From assembly GCA_020349965.1 (NCBI GenBank), contig CP070705.1, positions 2,234,518 to 2,272,959 on the forward strand: DNA of 38,442 nt, read 5' to 3'. Source of the stretch: Caldifarciminota bacterium (lineage in GTDB: Bacteria; Hydrothermota; Tepidihabitantia; SM23-42). The translations under genes were made by a program, and so were the position numbers. Below, in pieces: positions 1 to 9,900 of this stretch. The notes under the pieces are model-generated. The model was given only the letters and a program-made list of their open reading frames with translations. It was not told the origin of the DNA and did no database searches. Positions within the stretch are counted from its first letter, which is position 1, and each line of letters starts with the position of its first letter.

Positions 1-419
1 AAAGCGCAATGATTATAGACCCCATCAAGGGGCTCCGCCAAATCCGGGACTGGATCCTATACCACCATGAGCGTTGGGATGGCCGGGGCTATCCCAAGAA
101 TATCAAGGGTGACAGAATTCCAATCCAGTCCCGGATACTCTCAGTATGCGACACATTCTCCGCGATGACCGAAGACCGTCCGTACCGCAAACGACTAAGC
201 GATGTGGAAGCGCGCAGCGAAATTATGAAAGTCAGAGGTTCGCAACTAGATCCGACAATCGCCAATATCTTCCTTGACCTCGGTGTAAACGGTCACAACG
301 GCAATTTCATAAATACCTTCAGCAAGGACACATTGCTCGGCGATCTCAATTTCGAAAACGGAAAGAACGGAAATGGTCATGATTTCAGTCAGGCTGTACT
401 TACCCTTCCCCACAATTGA
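1..419 (+). CDS. HD-GYP domain protein, 3' part only
   Basis: This is the C-terminal end of a c-di-GMP phosphodiesterase of the HD-GYP family. The reading frame is open to the left edge of the window, so the true start and the HD metal-binding part are outside. The visible part carries the family signature HHERWDGRGYP, followed by the usual segment with a DTFSAMTEDRPYR-like motif (residues about 48-60 of the visible part). After the domain there is a low-complexity tail rich in Asn and Gly that I cannot assign. HD-GYP enzymes hydrolyse c-di-GMP to pGpG or GMP in the cytoplasm. What lies upstream (receiver, PAS or GAF domain) cannot be seen. A second, complete HD-GYP protein is encoded at 2971-5130 on the other strand. 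Confidence 0.9.
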   Translation, partial: SAMIIDPIKGLRQIRDWILYHHERWDGRGYPKNIKGDRIPIQSRILSVCDTFSAMTEDRPYRKRLSDVEARSEIMKVRGSQLDPTIANIFLDLGVNGHNGNFINTFSKDTLLGDLNFENGKNGNGHDFSQAVLTLPHN

Positions 420-764
420 CCATGAACCGGCATAGAATACGCAGAAAGCAGGCCGGCGACTGTGGTGACATCAACGGAAAGAACGGTTTTGCAGGCATTC
501 TTACCAAGAACAAGGAACAATGCGTTCTAAGGTCTGAAGAAACGAAGATGAAGCATAGCGGCATGGCCTGGGACTGCAGCGTGCTATGCCTTTCGCGCTG
601 TGGCCCGCGCATCTATGCCGGTCCGCTCTAAATTTTGCTAATGGGAGTGTCTATTTAGATTTTCGCACATTTTCTAACTGGTTGGTTTGATCAGAAGCTG
701 TATCCGTGTGGGTACGGTTTCTGTTAGTTTGCAGTTTGGAGAGCTGAAGAAAAAGGAGAGCCCC
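420..764. other. Non-coding stretch upstream of the kinase gene
   Basis: No convincing gene is present here. The one open frame (416-631) has a composition and sequence unlike a protein family. A 7-bp inverted repeat, GCATAGC at 553-559 and GCTATGC at 583-589, with a 23-base loop could be a weak 3' hairpin of the HD-GYP gene; no T-run follows it. I looked for the conserved parts of a c-di-GMP (GEMM) riboswitch and saw none. The promoter of the following kinase was not recognised. Confidence 0.4.
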
Positions 765-2360
765 TTGCATAAACGAACAATTCTTCTTCTGCGCTTTGTG
801 TTGATCCTTTCGACGATACTGCTGATGACGTATTCCGACCGGGGATTGAACTTTGCCTCACCCGGGTACGCCGTCGCACTTGCGTACTTCCTGTCAAACC
901 TCGCTCTTTATTTCGTCCCGGAGATAAAATTCTCACGCCCGATTTTGACATTCGCCATCTTCCTAACCGATGTCTTCGCCATTTCCATGGCGATATATCT
1001 CACGCAAGGTCTACAGACCGATTTCTACCTCATATATTTCCTCATCATCTTCATCGCTTCGGTCGGCCAGGACATCCGTGGCAGCATTCCAATCGCGATC
1101 GTCGCCAGTATCTTCTATGCATGGTTACTGCATCGAACCAGTCCCGGCCTCTCAATCATGGATTCTGCCATTCTCATAAAAGTTCCATTCCTATTCATCG
1201 TATCACTCATCAGCAGCTACTGGTCGACAGCGATAAGACGCGAGGTGCGAGAGAAAAGTAAATTCGAGGCTATCGCGCGCAACCTCGAAGATGAGATCGC
1301 AAGGATCACGGACAAAGAGAGCGAACTACGCCATTACAGCGAAACGGTCATCAACAGCGTAACGAGCGGTGTAATCGTCGTGAAAGAAGACGGTGTCGTT
1401 ACGACGATCAACCCCGAAGCAGCAAGGGTTCTTGGCACAAAGCAGGAAACGATTACCGGCAAGGACATTAACAGTATACCAGGGTTGGAGGCGCTCTGGC
1501 AGAGGATGCAACAGAGCATCCATTCTGGCGAACCGCTCGAGCGGCTGCAGATATCGATCACGAACTCACATAACGAAGATACGCCAATCGGCCTTTCGGT
1601 TTCACCGATCAATTCACCGAACACGAATTTCTCTGGATGCGTGGGAATTCTCCGTGACCTCTCGGATATCAAGGAACTCGAGGACAAACTGCGTCATGCG
1701 GAGAGATTATCATACCTCGGCAAAATGGCCACGTGGGTTGCACACGAAATAAGGAATCCGCTGACCGCCATCGACGGATTCTCACAATTGCTGCCACACA
1801 CCAGAGACATGTCCAAGATAGAAACGTTCAGCAAGGAGATCGCCCGCGGGACTCAACGTATTAACCACATAATCGAAGACATCCTGACGTTCGCGCGAGC
1901 CAAGACCCGCGTAAACGCCTCAAATATCGATCTTCGCCAGCTCATGACCCAGATAACTGAAAACATAGGTGGGGTCAGGATTTTCATCAACGGGGAGGCA
2001 AGTGCAACAATCAAGGGAGAAGAGGAGTCGCTGAAAAGTCTCTTCACGAATATTATCAATAACAGTATTGATGCGATGGACAAAGACCCCAAAATCGTCA
2101 TTGAATTTCGCAAAACCCGACAATGGCTCGTGATCGAATTGAGAGACAACGGCAAGGGAATATCTCCAGAAAACATGCAGAAGCTGTTCACACCATTCTT
2201 CACAACAAAGAGCCGCGGGACCGGGCTCGGCCTTGCGATCGCCAAGAAGATCGTCGATGACCACAAAGGAAAACTTGAGATCAAAAGTGAGGAAGGCGAA
2301 GGCACAATCTGCCGCGTGTACCTTCCGCTGGAGAACGGCCAAGGATGCACTGCTCCGTAG
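765..2360 (+). CDS. Membrane PAS histidine kinase (NtrB/AtoS-like)
   Basis: This is a sensor kinase of 531 residues. TTG at 765 was chosen because AAGGAG lies just upstream at 753-758; the frame is also open further upstream, to a TTG at 687 that has no such site. About six hydrophobic segments fill residues 5-155, so sensing is probably in or at the membrane. A PAS domain follows (about 200-300). The HisKA H-box HEIRNPLTAIDGF has its phosphoacceptor at His327. The ATPase part shows the N box NIINNSIDAMD, the G1 box DNGKGIS, the F box FTPFFTTK and the G2 box GTGLGLAIAKK. All catalytic motifs are intact. The next gene, 25 bases downstream, is a single-domain response regulator and the likely partner. 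The signal sensed is unknown. Confidence 0.9.
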   Translation: MHKRTILLLRFVLILSTILLMTYSDRGLNFASPGYAVALAYFLSNLALYFVPEIKFSRPILTFAIFLTDVFAISMAIYLTQGLQTDFYLIYFLIIFIASVGQDIRGSIPIAIVASIFYAWLLHRTSPGLSIMDSAILIKVPFLFIVSLISSYWSTAIRREVREKSKFEAIARNLEDEIARITDKESELRHYSETVINSVTSGVIVVKEDGVVTTINPEAARVLGTKQETITGKDINSIPGLEALWQRMQQSIHSGEPLERLQISITNSHNEDTPIGLSVSPINSPNTNFSGCVGILRDLSDIKELEDKLRHAERLSYLGKMATWVAHEIRNPLTAIDGFSQLLPHTRDMSKIETFSKEIARGTQRINHIIEDILTFARAKTRVNASNIDLRQLMTQITENIGGVRIFINGEASATIKGEEESLKSLFTNIINNSIDAMDKDPKIVIEFRKTRQWLVIELRDNGKGISPENMQKLFTPFFTTKSRGTGLGLAIAKKIVDDHKGKLEIKSEEGEGTICRVYLPLENGQGCTAP

Positions 2361-2385
2361 TGCCTGTACTTAAAAGGAAATCTAA

Positions 2386-2745
2386 ATGAAGAAGAGAATT
2401 TTGGTCTGTGATGACGAAGAACCCATCAGGCTCTTGTTAACCGAATCTCTGCAGGACACCTACGATATAGCCGAAGCGTCGAATGGACGGGAAGCCCTGA
2501 GGTCTGCAACCAAAGAGAAGTTCGACCTGATCATCATGGATATCAAAATGCCGCAGGTTCATGGGTTAGAAGCCATCGAGCGTATCAGAGAACGCAACGA
2601 TAGCATACCGATCATCATATGCTCCGCATACCGCCCGATGGAAGACGATATTGTCGTCAAAACATCGAACATCGCGTCGTTCATCACCAAACCGATCGAT
2701 ATCAAAACTTTGAGAGCCAAGATATTTGAGTTGATCGGAGAGTAA
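2386..2745 (+). CDS. CheY-like single-domain response regulator
   Basis: This protein of 119 residues is a receiver domain and nothing else. It has the acidic pocket Asp9-Asp10, the phosphoacceptor Asp52 in the IIMDIKMP strand, the conserved Ser in IIICSAY and the Lys in FITKPID. An AAAGGAA ribosome-binding site precedes the ATG by about 7 bases. It follows the membrane kinase by 25 bases on the same strand, so it should receive phosphate from it. With no output domain it must act by protein contact or as a phosphorelay intermediate. No DNA-binding partner is encoded next to it. Confidence 0.92.
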   Translation: MKKRILVCDDEEPIRLLLTESLQDTYDIAEASNGREALRSATKEKFDLIIMDIKMPQVHGLEAIERIRERNDSIPIIICSAYRPMEDDIVVKTSNIASFITKPIDIKTLRAKIFELIGE

Positions 2746-2970
2746 GACCCGTAGTCGTGCGACGGGTGTAGAACTATCCTTTGGCAGTCATCGTTAGCGC
2801 CATTTGTCCGCACCTTCATACACACTACTAAAACCGATCAAGCAGAGTGGGGGTTTCACAGGCGACCGCAAACGGTCTGCCCACCATCGGGCATCAAGGC
2901 GATCGGCACACCGTAAACAGTCAATCCTGTTCCAGAAATGTTCGCTTGGATCAGAAGGGGATAGTCCCGA

Positions 2971-5130
2971 CTAATTGAATTTGAAACCCTTACCTGTAAT
3001 CAACCAGAGGCAAGAATCCACGACATCGGGTTCGTACAGTCTACCCTTGTTCGTGGAGATCTCCTCAAGCGTGTAATCCAAAGTGTGAGCCGGACGATAC
3101 GGCCGGTGTGATGACATGGCTTCGACGACGTCGGCGACCGCGAGGATCTGCGATTCGAGCATTATGCTGCCGGTCTTCAGACCACGCGGATAGCCAGAAC
3201 CATCGAGGCGTTCATGGTGCTGCAACACAACATCGGCAATGGGCCAGGGGAATTCAATCGTCTTCAAGATATCATAACCCACGCTCGGGTGGGTCTTGAC
3301 GAGAGCGAATTCCGATGTTGTCAACTTACTCGGCCTGCTGAGAATTTCCGCCGGCACGTAAATCTTACCGATGTCGTGTATCAGAGCGGCGACCTGAATG
3401 CCGCGAATCCATTCTTCAGGAAGGTACATCTCCTTGGCGATCTCCTGCGCAAGTGCGGCAACCCTGAGCTGATGTCCGGTAGTGTACGGGTCCCTTGCTT
3501 CCTGTATCTTGGCCATTGCTTGGAGCGTATTCTGGATCGTCTTCTCCAGCTTCACGAGGCTTTGGTGTAATTCATCTTCCATCTGCTTCCTGTCCGTAAT
3601 ATTACGCACGGACACGAGATTAGCCTCATCTCCCTGGTACACGATCTTCGTGACGGCGAATTCACAGTACCTGATGTCATTATGTTTAGTTACGATGCGA
3701 ACATCGTACGCCCTGGGTACTTCCTCTCCCATCCTGCGGCGCAAATCTATCTCCTTCACCTTGTCGCGGTCATTGGGATAGATTATTTTCCAGGGGCTGA
3801 TATTGTAGAGTTCTTCCTTCTCATAATGAGTTATCTTGGACAGCTGATCATTGACGAACATGAATTTATCATCGCCGTAAATGAAAATACCGTCGCTCGA
3901 ATGCTCAACCAGTGTCCGATACTTCTCCTCACTTTCCTCGAGAGCGACAAGCAGACGCTCGCGCTCGGTGACATCACGACATACATTGGTGATCGCCACG
4001 ATCTTACCCTCTCTGTAAATTGCGGTCCCGGTCACCTCTACGATCGAATACCTGCCGTCGGCGTGTTTGAAATGAACCTTACTGACAACGACCTGGCTTT
4101 TCGCACCACCAACGAGCTGCTCGTTGTCCTTCTTAATCTTGGTAATATCATCCTTGGAGATGATGTCGAGATCGAGGAAATTGCGGCCTATGAGATCTTC
4201 CCTCCGTTTGCCCGTGAAGTCGCATGCGATCTTATTCACATCGATCAGTTTAAAATTCAGATCGTAAGTGAAGATCGCGTTACCCGCGTACTCGTAGAGT
4301 AGCCGGTAGCGCTCTTTACTCTCGCGCAGCGCCTCATCAGCATATTTTCTCTCGCTGATATCCTCCATGCTTCCCTGAAAATAGGTCGCCTTGCCACCCG
4401 GATCGATCACGGCACGCGCGTTCTCGTTGACCCAGAAGACAGATCCATCACGACGGCGCATCGGGGCCTCAAAATTCCGCACAAATCCATCCTGCATAAT
4501 CGCGTTCAACCACCGCGTGCGGTCCTCAGGATTGAAATGGAGATCGGACAGGTTCACGTCCGTCAGCGATTCGCGGTCCGGATAGCCGAACATCTGAACC
4601 ATGACCGGATTGGCTTCCAAGATCTTTCCGTTGGTGTTGGCACTGTAGAGACCGACCGGCACATCCTCGAAAAGCGTCCGGTACCGCGCTTCGGCTTTTT
4701 CCTTGGCCTTACGCTCAATCCTCCGGTCCATGACCGAGTGCACCGCTGCAGGCAAACGCACGAAATGCTTCGGAGATTTGATGACATAGTCATCGAGCCC
4801 GGCCTTCATCGCATCAACCGCGATCTCCTCGTTACCTGTACCGGTGAACATAATCACGGGACACTCATAATTCGCTTCCTTTACGCGCCTCAAAACCTCC
4901 AGGCCATCGATCCAGTGCACCTTGTAATCTGTAATAACCAGGTCGAATCCGCCTTGGTTCAATGCCGCCTCAAAATCATCGGTGCTCCGGATCTGTTTGA
5001 TCTGAACATTTGGAAAATCGAGCGACAACGCACGGACGGTAAGAGCACGGTCATCGGGATTGTCGTCGATCACAAGGATCGTCTTCAGATTGCTGCCAAT
5101 GGAGTCTCTTCTCTTATCGTCTTTATTCAT
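2971..5130 (-). CDS. Receiver-PAS-PAS-PAS-HD-GYP c-di-GMP phosphodiesterase
   Basis: This cytoplasmic protein has 719 residues. The receiver domain occupies about 16-135, with phosphoacceptor Asp68 (LVITDYK) and a conserved Lys in YVIKSP. Three PAS domains follow at about 148-262, 270-390 and 398-515, and then a short coiled-coil linker. The HD-GYP domain is complete: HDIGK starts at 585 and HHERLDGSGYP at 638. The family hydrolyses c-di-GMP, here probably gated by phosphorylation and by PAS ligands or redox state. The gene is last in an operon; its ATG overlaps the stop of the preceding regulator by 8 bases, with GGAAG upstream. RpfG-type proteins usually lack the three PAS domains, so this is a larger multi-input version. 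Confidence 0.93.
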   Translation of the reverse strand: MNKDDKRRDSIGSNLKTILVIDDNPDDRALTVRALSLDFPNVQIKQIRSTDDFEAALNQGGFDLVITDYKVHWIDGLEVLRRVKEANYECPVIMFTGTGNEEIAVDAMKAGLDDYVIKSPKHFVRLPAAVHSVMDRRIERKAKEKAEARYRTLFEDVPVGLYSANTNGKILEANPVMVQMFGYPDRESLTDVNLSDLHFNPEDRTRWLNAIMQDGFVRNFEAPMRRRDGSVFWVNENARAVIDPGGKATYFQGSMEDISERKYADEALRESKERYRLLYEYAGNAIFTYDLNFKLIDVNKIACDFTGKRREDLIGRNFLDLDIISKDDITKIKKDNEQLVGGAKSQVVVSKVHFKHADGRYSIVEVTGTAIYREGKIVAITNVCRDVTERERLLVALEESEEKYRTLVEHSSDGIFIYGDDKFMFVNDQLSKITHYEKEELYNISPWKIIYPNDRDKVKEIDLRRRMGEEVPRAYDVRIVTKHNDIRYCEFAVTKIVYQGDEANLVSVRNITDRKQMEDELHQSLVKLEKTIQNTLQAMAKIQEARDPYTTGHQLRVAALAQEIAKEMYLPEEWIRGIQVAALIHDIGKIYVPAEILSRPSKLTTSEFALVKTHPSVGYDILKTIEFPWPIADVVLQHHERLDGSGYPRGLKTGSIMLESQILAVADVVEAMSSHRPYRPAHTLDYTLEEISTNKGRLYEPDVVDSCLWLITGKGFKFN

Positions 5131-5566
5131 TGCTCACTTCCGCCCTTTTGTTTAAGATCAACCAGTACAGATTCAATGTCCTGACCATCTCCACCAGAGC
5201 ATCAAAGGTCACCGGTTTGACAAGATACGAATTAGCACCCAGATCATAGGCCCGGTTGATGTCTGACGATTCGCTCGATGCCGTCAAAACAACGACGGGC
5301 AATCTTTTGAGGGTTGGCTGCTGCCGCAGCCATTCGAGCACCTCATGGCCAGATTTGCGGGGCAATTTTAGATCAAGGAGAACAAGCATTGGAAGGACGC
5401 GTCCAACGTACGGCTCGCGCCCGGCGAGGTAAGTTATCGCCTGTTCACCGTCATTCAACACAACGATCGGGTTCGCGATATTCACCTTCTGAAACGCACG
5501 TTTAATAAGCAATACATCGTTGTGATCATCTTCAACGAGAAGAATAGTGTAATTATCACTCGCCAT
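5123..5566 (-). CDS. Rcp1-like response regulator receiver
   Basis: This is a receiver-only protein of 147 residues, longer than CheY and resembling the cyanobacterial phytochrome regulator Rcp1. The acidic pocket is Glu12-Asp13-Asp14, the phosphoacceptor is Asp65 in LLDLKLP, and the conserved Lys lies in YLVKPVTF. Its start codon shares one base with the stop of the kinase upstream (TGATG), so translation is coupled. Its own stop overlaps the start of the HD-GYP protein. The order kinase, lone receiver, receiver-HD-GYP suggests a short phosphorelay ending at c-di-GMP hydrolysis. That flow is inferred from order only. Confidence 0.92.
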   Translation of the reverse strand: MASDNYTILLVEDDHNDVLLIKRAFQKVNIANPIVVLNDGEQAITYLAGREPYVGRVLPMLVLLDLKLPRKSGHEVLEWLRQQPTLKRLPVVVLTASSESSDINRAYDLGANSYLVKPVTFDALVEMVRTLNLYWLILNKRAEVSNE

Positions 5567-6762
5567 CAGAATCCCTTCATGCGCAACTCGACCCAGAATT
5601 TGCTGCCTCTGCCAGGAACCGAATCGACTCCGGACCTGCCGCCCATGCGTTCCAATCCTTTCTTAACGATCGCAAGTCCGATTCCGGTCCCCGGATAATT
5701 TTCTACACCTTGCAAGCGTTCGAATATCCGGAAAATACGGTCGTGGTATTGGGGTGCTATGCCGATCCCTGTGTCCTCAACCCATAACCGTACCCTGCTA
5801 TTCTTCTCTTCTGCCCATATTCTGATACGCGGCTTGACGCCGGGTTCGACGAATTTAATCGCGTTGGACAGGAGATTTGAAAGCACCTGAACGAGTGTAG
5901 CATGGTCACCCATGACATCCGGCAGGGGCCGTTCCACCCTTATCTGTGCATCGGCTTTCTGAATATCTGTACTGAATTGATGAATCACCTCACCCAGCAC
6001 GCTGTCGAGACTGACCGCACCAGGTTTAAGGGCCGAACGGCTAAGCCGACTATAGGCAAGCAGATCCTGAATCAGAGTATCCATGTGTTGTGCCGCGGCC
6101 ACCACCCGCATCGCATAGTCTTTACCCGTCGCATCGAGGCTGTCTCCGTAATCTTCGAGCAGGGCGTTGGCAAAACCTTCCATTGCCCTAAGTGGCGCGC
6201 GTAGGTCGTGGGATACGGAATATGCAAAGGACTCGAGCTCCTTGTTCGCAGCTTCGAGCTGGTCCGTGCGCTGCGCGACGAAAGATTCAAGATGTTTGCG
6301 GTACTTGATAAGTTCTTCTTCAGCTCGTTTCCGCTCGCTGATATTCCGCACGATTCCCTGAACGACTTTGTCTCTCCCAATGGTCAGAATACCAGAAGAG
6401 ACTTCGGCAGGAAAAAGGCCGCCAGTCTTCTTCTTGAAATCGATTTCAAAAATAACCGCGCCTTCATCGTTTAGTACATTCATGGCATTGTCGTATTTCT
6501 CTTCTTCGCCTGTGTTGATGATATCAGAAATACTAAGGTCCATCATTTGGAGTTTTTCATAACCGAAAAGGGCGAGGAGTTTCTCATTAACGTCCAGAAT
6601 CTTGCCTTTCAAATCATGGATGAAAATAGCATCGTTCGAGTTCTGAAAGAACGAACGGAACTTCTCTTCGCTCTGCCTAAGTTTCTTCAGATCATCATCC
6701 AGCCGACGCAGTTCAGCTAATTCCTTCAGGAGCTGTTCCTTTGATTTTTCTTCGTCTTTCAT
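5566..6762 (-). CDS. Soluble PAS histidine kinase (phytochrome-kinase-like)
   Basis: This kinase of 398 residues has no membrane segment. It starts with a charged coiled coil (about 1-30), then one PAS domain (about 32-145) and another short coiled coil. The H-box YSVSHDLRAPLRAMEGF has its phosphoacceptor at His185. The ATPase domain shows the N box NLLSNAIKF, the G1 box DTGIGI and the G2 box GTGIGLAIVKK, all intact. The H-box type (SHDLRAPL) is that of phytochrome-like kinases, which fits the Rcp1-like regulator encoded next. It is the first gene of a three-gene operon, and a strong promoter lies at 6888-6915. Confidence 0.92.
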   Translation of the reverse strand: MKDEEKSKEQLLKELAELRRLDDDLKKLRQSEEKFRSFFQNSNDAIFIHDLKGKILDVNEKLLALFGYEKLQMMDLSISDIINTGEEEKYDNAMNVLNDEGAVIFEIDFKKKTGGLFPAEVSSGILTIGRDKVVQGIVRNISERKRAEEELIKYRKHLESFVAQRTDQLEAANKELESFAYSVSHDLRAPLRAMEGFANALLEDYGDSLDATGKDYAMRVVAAAQHMDTLIQDLLAYSRLSRSALKPGAVSLDSVLGEVIHQFSTDIQKADAQIRVERPLPDVMGDHATLVQVLSNLLSNAIKFVEPGVKPRIRIWAEEKNSRVRLWVEDTGIGIAPQYHDRIFRIFERLQGVENYPGTGIGLAIVKKGLERMGGRSGVDSVPGRGSKFWVELRMKGF

Positions 6763-6887
6763 TTAAGGATCCTCACAAAACAGGGCATCCGGTTCACTCT
6801 CGCGTGCGCGAACGAACATGATGTGTTGAATACAATGCGATAGATTTCGACCTAGGCGAAATTATCGTAGTTATCATTGTTTTTCTA

Positions 6888-6915
6888 AATATATATACCA
6901 TTGCATAAATGTCAA
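6888..6915 (-). promoter_or_regulatory. Promoter of the kinase/HD-GYP operon
   Basis: Read on the minus strand, TTGACA (6915-6910) and TATATT (6893-6888) are separated by 16 bases. Transcription should start near 6881, giving a leader of about 120 bases before the kinase ATG at 6762. Confidence 0.75.
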
Positions 6916-6925
6916 TAGAGCAGTT

Positions 6926-6949
6926 CACGCGATACTTTAACATCGCGTG
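6926..6949 (-). terminator. Perfect 8-bp hairpin after addA
   Basis: CACGCGAT at 6926-6933 pairs perfectly with ATCGCGTG at 6942-6949 across an 8-base loop. It begins 4 bases after the addA stop and ends 10 bases before the -35 box of the next operon. There is no T-run, so it may be a 3' end structure or an operator rather than a classic terminator. Confidence 0.45.
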
Positions 6950-6953
6950 CGCA

Positions 6954-9900
6954 TCACACTTCTACTATCTTAGAACCCCTTGGTCTCTCCAGATACACTA
7001 AGAACGTCCGTATGTGGCGCCCCGGGTATATCATCTCGACACCTTCTCTATATACCTTAATCTGCGCAGCGTACTCGCGCTTCTCCGCGCCGGTTTTGTA
7101 ATCTGCAATTATAATCTCTTCAGAGGCAATATTGAGCCTGTCAATCTGCGCGGAAACATCTTTTTTCTCTTCTTCGAAATAGATGGGTAATTCGTTCTTG
7201 CATACTACATCACCGCCGTCTCTATAGAATAGAAACCTTAGATCCGGGTCGGAGATCGTTTCTTTGAACAGTGGCCCGAGTCGCGATTCAATCTCCTTCT
7301 CGTCATCTGTTGATCGCGCAAAAGTATCTTTCATGTATTCAACGGCCTCAGCCGCGCATTCATCAATATTAACTCCATCAAGCCATTCCACGTTGCTCAA
7401 TGCGCGGTGAATCATTTCGCCGTACTTCATCCCTCTTCTGCGCTCAGGTGCCATGATCTCCACTGTCCGTTCGGTCGGAGAATAAAGCGTCCGTTCATCA
7501 CTCGCCACTGGCGCTTCGCGTACCTCCACGTACGGTTTCGTTCTTTCTTCCTCACCATGCCGTCTTTCTTTTGGCACAATATCATCCATCGGATAGGGTC
7601 TGCCTTTCAACCGGTCCTTTATCGTCTCGAACCAGAACCCTGGACCCTTCTGTTTTGTCGTGTAGCCGAACATGCAAACGCCACTCTTCGCCCGGGTCAG
7701 CGCAACGTAAAGAAGGTGCATGAGGTCCTTTTCCATACGCACTCTCTCTTTCTCTTTAAGGTTCTTGATATATCTGCCGTAGGCCCGCCAGTGTACCGCA
7801 TCCGGTCGAATGCTATCGTCCTTGTAAGAGAAAATCAATTGGTCGTTCTCGCCCCTGCTCAGATTGGCATCTGTTTCAGGAATTATAACGACATCGAACT
7901 CCAGACCCTTTGCGCGGTGTATGGTGAGGATCTGCACACCCCGCGCGTGGGTCTCTTTTACCTGAAAGGCTGTACCTTGCTTTTCGATCCAAGTGATGAA
8001 CGAGGCGAGCGAATTCAAACCACCCCATGTGTAAGTCAACGCTGCGTCGAGTAGTGTAGCCAGCGGGTATGACATTTGTAGACGGAATTCCTGTATACAG
8101 CGGTATATGACCTCGTATGGATTGCGGACGTAGACGATCGATAGCAAACTCTTCAGTTTCCGGGTTATCGACCACTCTGGATAGTGATCGTTTAATACCA
8201 GGAATAGTGTCTTGTTCTGAAACCTGAGCTTCCTTATCGTCTCTTCCTTCAGATCTACAACGGGTGAAAGCAGGACGTGTACGAGGCTGAACTCGTCCTG
8301 CGGATTATCAAGAAAACGCAGCAGGTGGAGCATGAACTGGACATCCGGTTCATCAAGAATACTGGCACGTGTGTGACTTACGCACGCGATCCCTGATGAA
8401 GAAAGAACGTCGGCTAGATCTTGTGCGAATTCATTCTTCCTTGTGAGAACAGCGATATCGTCGAGCGCATAACCGTAATCATCCGTGAGTTCCTCGATTA
8501 ACGAACGTGTCTTTTGCATAACGGCTTCAATGCCTTCCGCCTTGACCGAAAAGTTCCCGATCTCCTCGATACGCACCCAACCGCCCCCGTTGCCGGGCCT
8601 TGCCTGATCTTTCTTGTCCAGAATCGTATTGATGAAATCTACTATCTCCTGCTTCGTCCTGTAGTTCACGACCAGCTCATCATTCTCTATTTTACCTTCA
8701 TACCTTTTTTTTACATATTCAAAGAGTTCGGGCGCACCGCCACGCCAACGAAAGATCGACTGGTGGGGGTCTCCGACGTAGAACAGACTCTTTGTTCCCG
8801 GATCGACCGCAGTTATCTCATCTATGATCGGTTCGAGAATCTCGACCTGGTGAAGGCTCGTATCCTGGAACTCATCGATCAACAGATGGCTTATTTCCGC
8901 CCCGAGCTTGAAATAGAGGTAATCGGTATCCGGGCTCTTCACCAACGCCCTCAAGGTGTACGCTTCTATATCGCTGAAACTCAATGCATTCTCCCTATTC
9001 TTGGCCCGCTGGAAAAATTCGTGGATACCGAGGATGGGTTTCACATGTACCAACATTTCGCGCTGAGAAAGAGTCTCGGCGTAAAGTTGGCAAGAATCTA
9101 TCACGTTGCTCACTATTTCGCGAAACCGTACCGGCTCGTCGAGTCGTTCTATGAAATCGCGGATGTATTTCTTGCTTTCGATTCCTTTGTCAAGGAATTC
9201 GCCAAAAAAAGGTTCGAGTGCTGCTGCATCGCGACTGTCTAGGGCTCCTTCGATCTTGGCGAGGAGATTCGTAAGATTAGTGTTCATCTTGCCTGTGGTC
9301 TTTGTCAGGGCAGCATCTTTATGTTCATGGAAAAACGCCACGAACTTTTGCAGTGAATCCGCAAACGCAGCCGAACGTCCCGCGGTCTCATCTTTTATTT
9401 GACGTTCGCGCCTGACCAGTCGGTCGAAAAAATCCATCCAGTTGATCAGGTTCTTATAGAGCCCATCAATACCGCTCTTCAAACCCCTGCCTCTGTGCTC
9501 CATCATATCGCTGAGTGCTCTCAGAACGGTCTTATCCCTGCCCGCCGCCTCGAAGAAATCATCTATTGCCTGCAGCAATAGTACATTCTCACGGGATTCA
9601 TCCAGGATATCATAACCGGGCATGATGTCCGCCGCAAAAGGAATACAGGAGAGGAACGACGCGAAGAGGCTGTGGAACGTCGAAATATGCAGATCTGACA
9701 GATTACTGAGCAACCGCATCCTGCGGTCTCTTGCCCGTTCGTTGATGTCAGGAAATATCCGATTGAAGTAATCGAGCACATCATTTTCAGATTCGTCCAT
9801 TCCGCTCCCGGCGCATAGAACATCGAGGTAACGCAGGATGCGGTTCTTCATCTCGAATGCCGCCGCGTTGGTAAACGTTATCGCATAAAGCGATTCAAGG

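Noticed and set aside
416-631. 71-residue open frame after the HD-GYP gene
   Set aside because: No family resemblance, odd composition and no good ribosome-binding site; treated as non-coding.
420-764. Possible c-di-GMP riboswitch before the first kinase gene
   Set aside because: The conserved GEMM sequence blocks could not be found.
2746-2785. Inverted repeat ACCCGT/ACGGGT after the CheY-like gene as a terminator
   Set aside because: The stem is short, its pairing is broken by unpaired bases in other registers, and no T-run follows.
8514-9242. Long open frame on the plus strand
   Set aside because: It lies wholly antisense to the conserved addA helicase domain and is a shadow of that gene.
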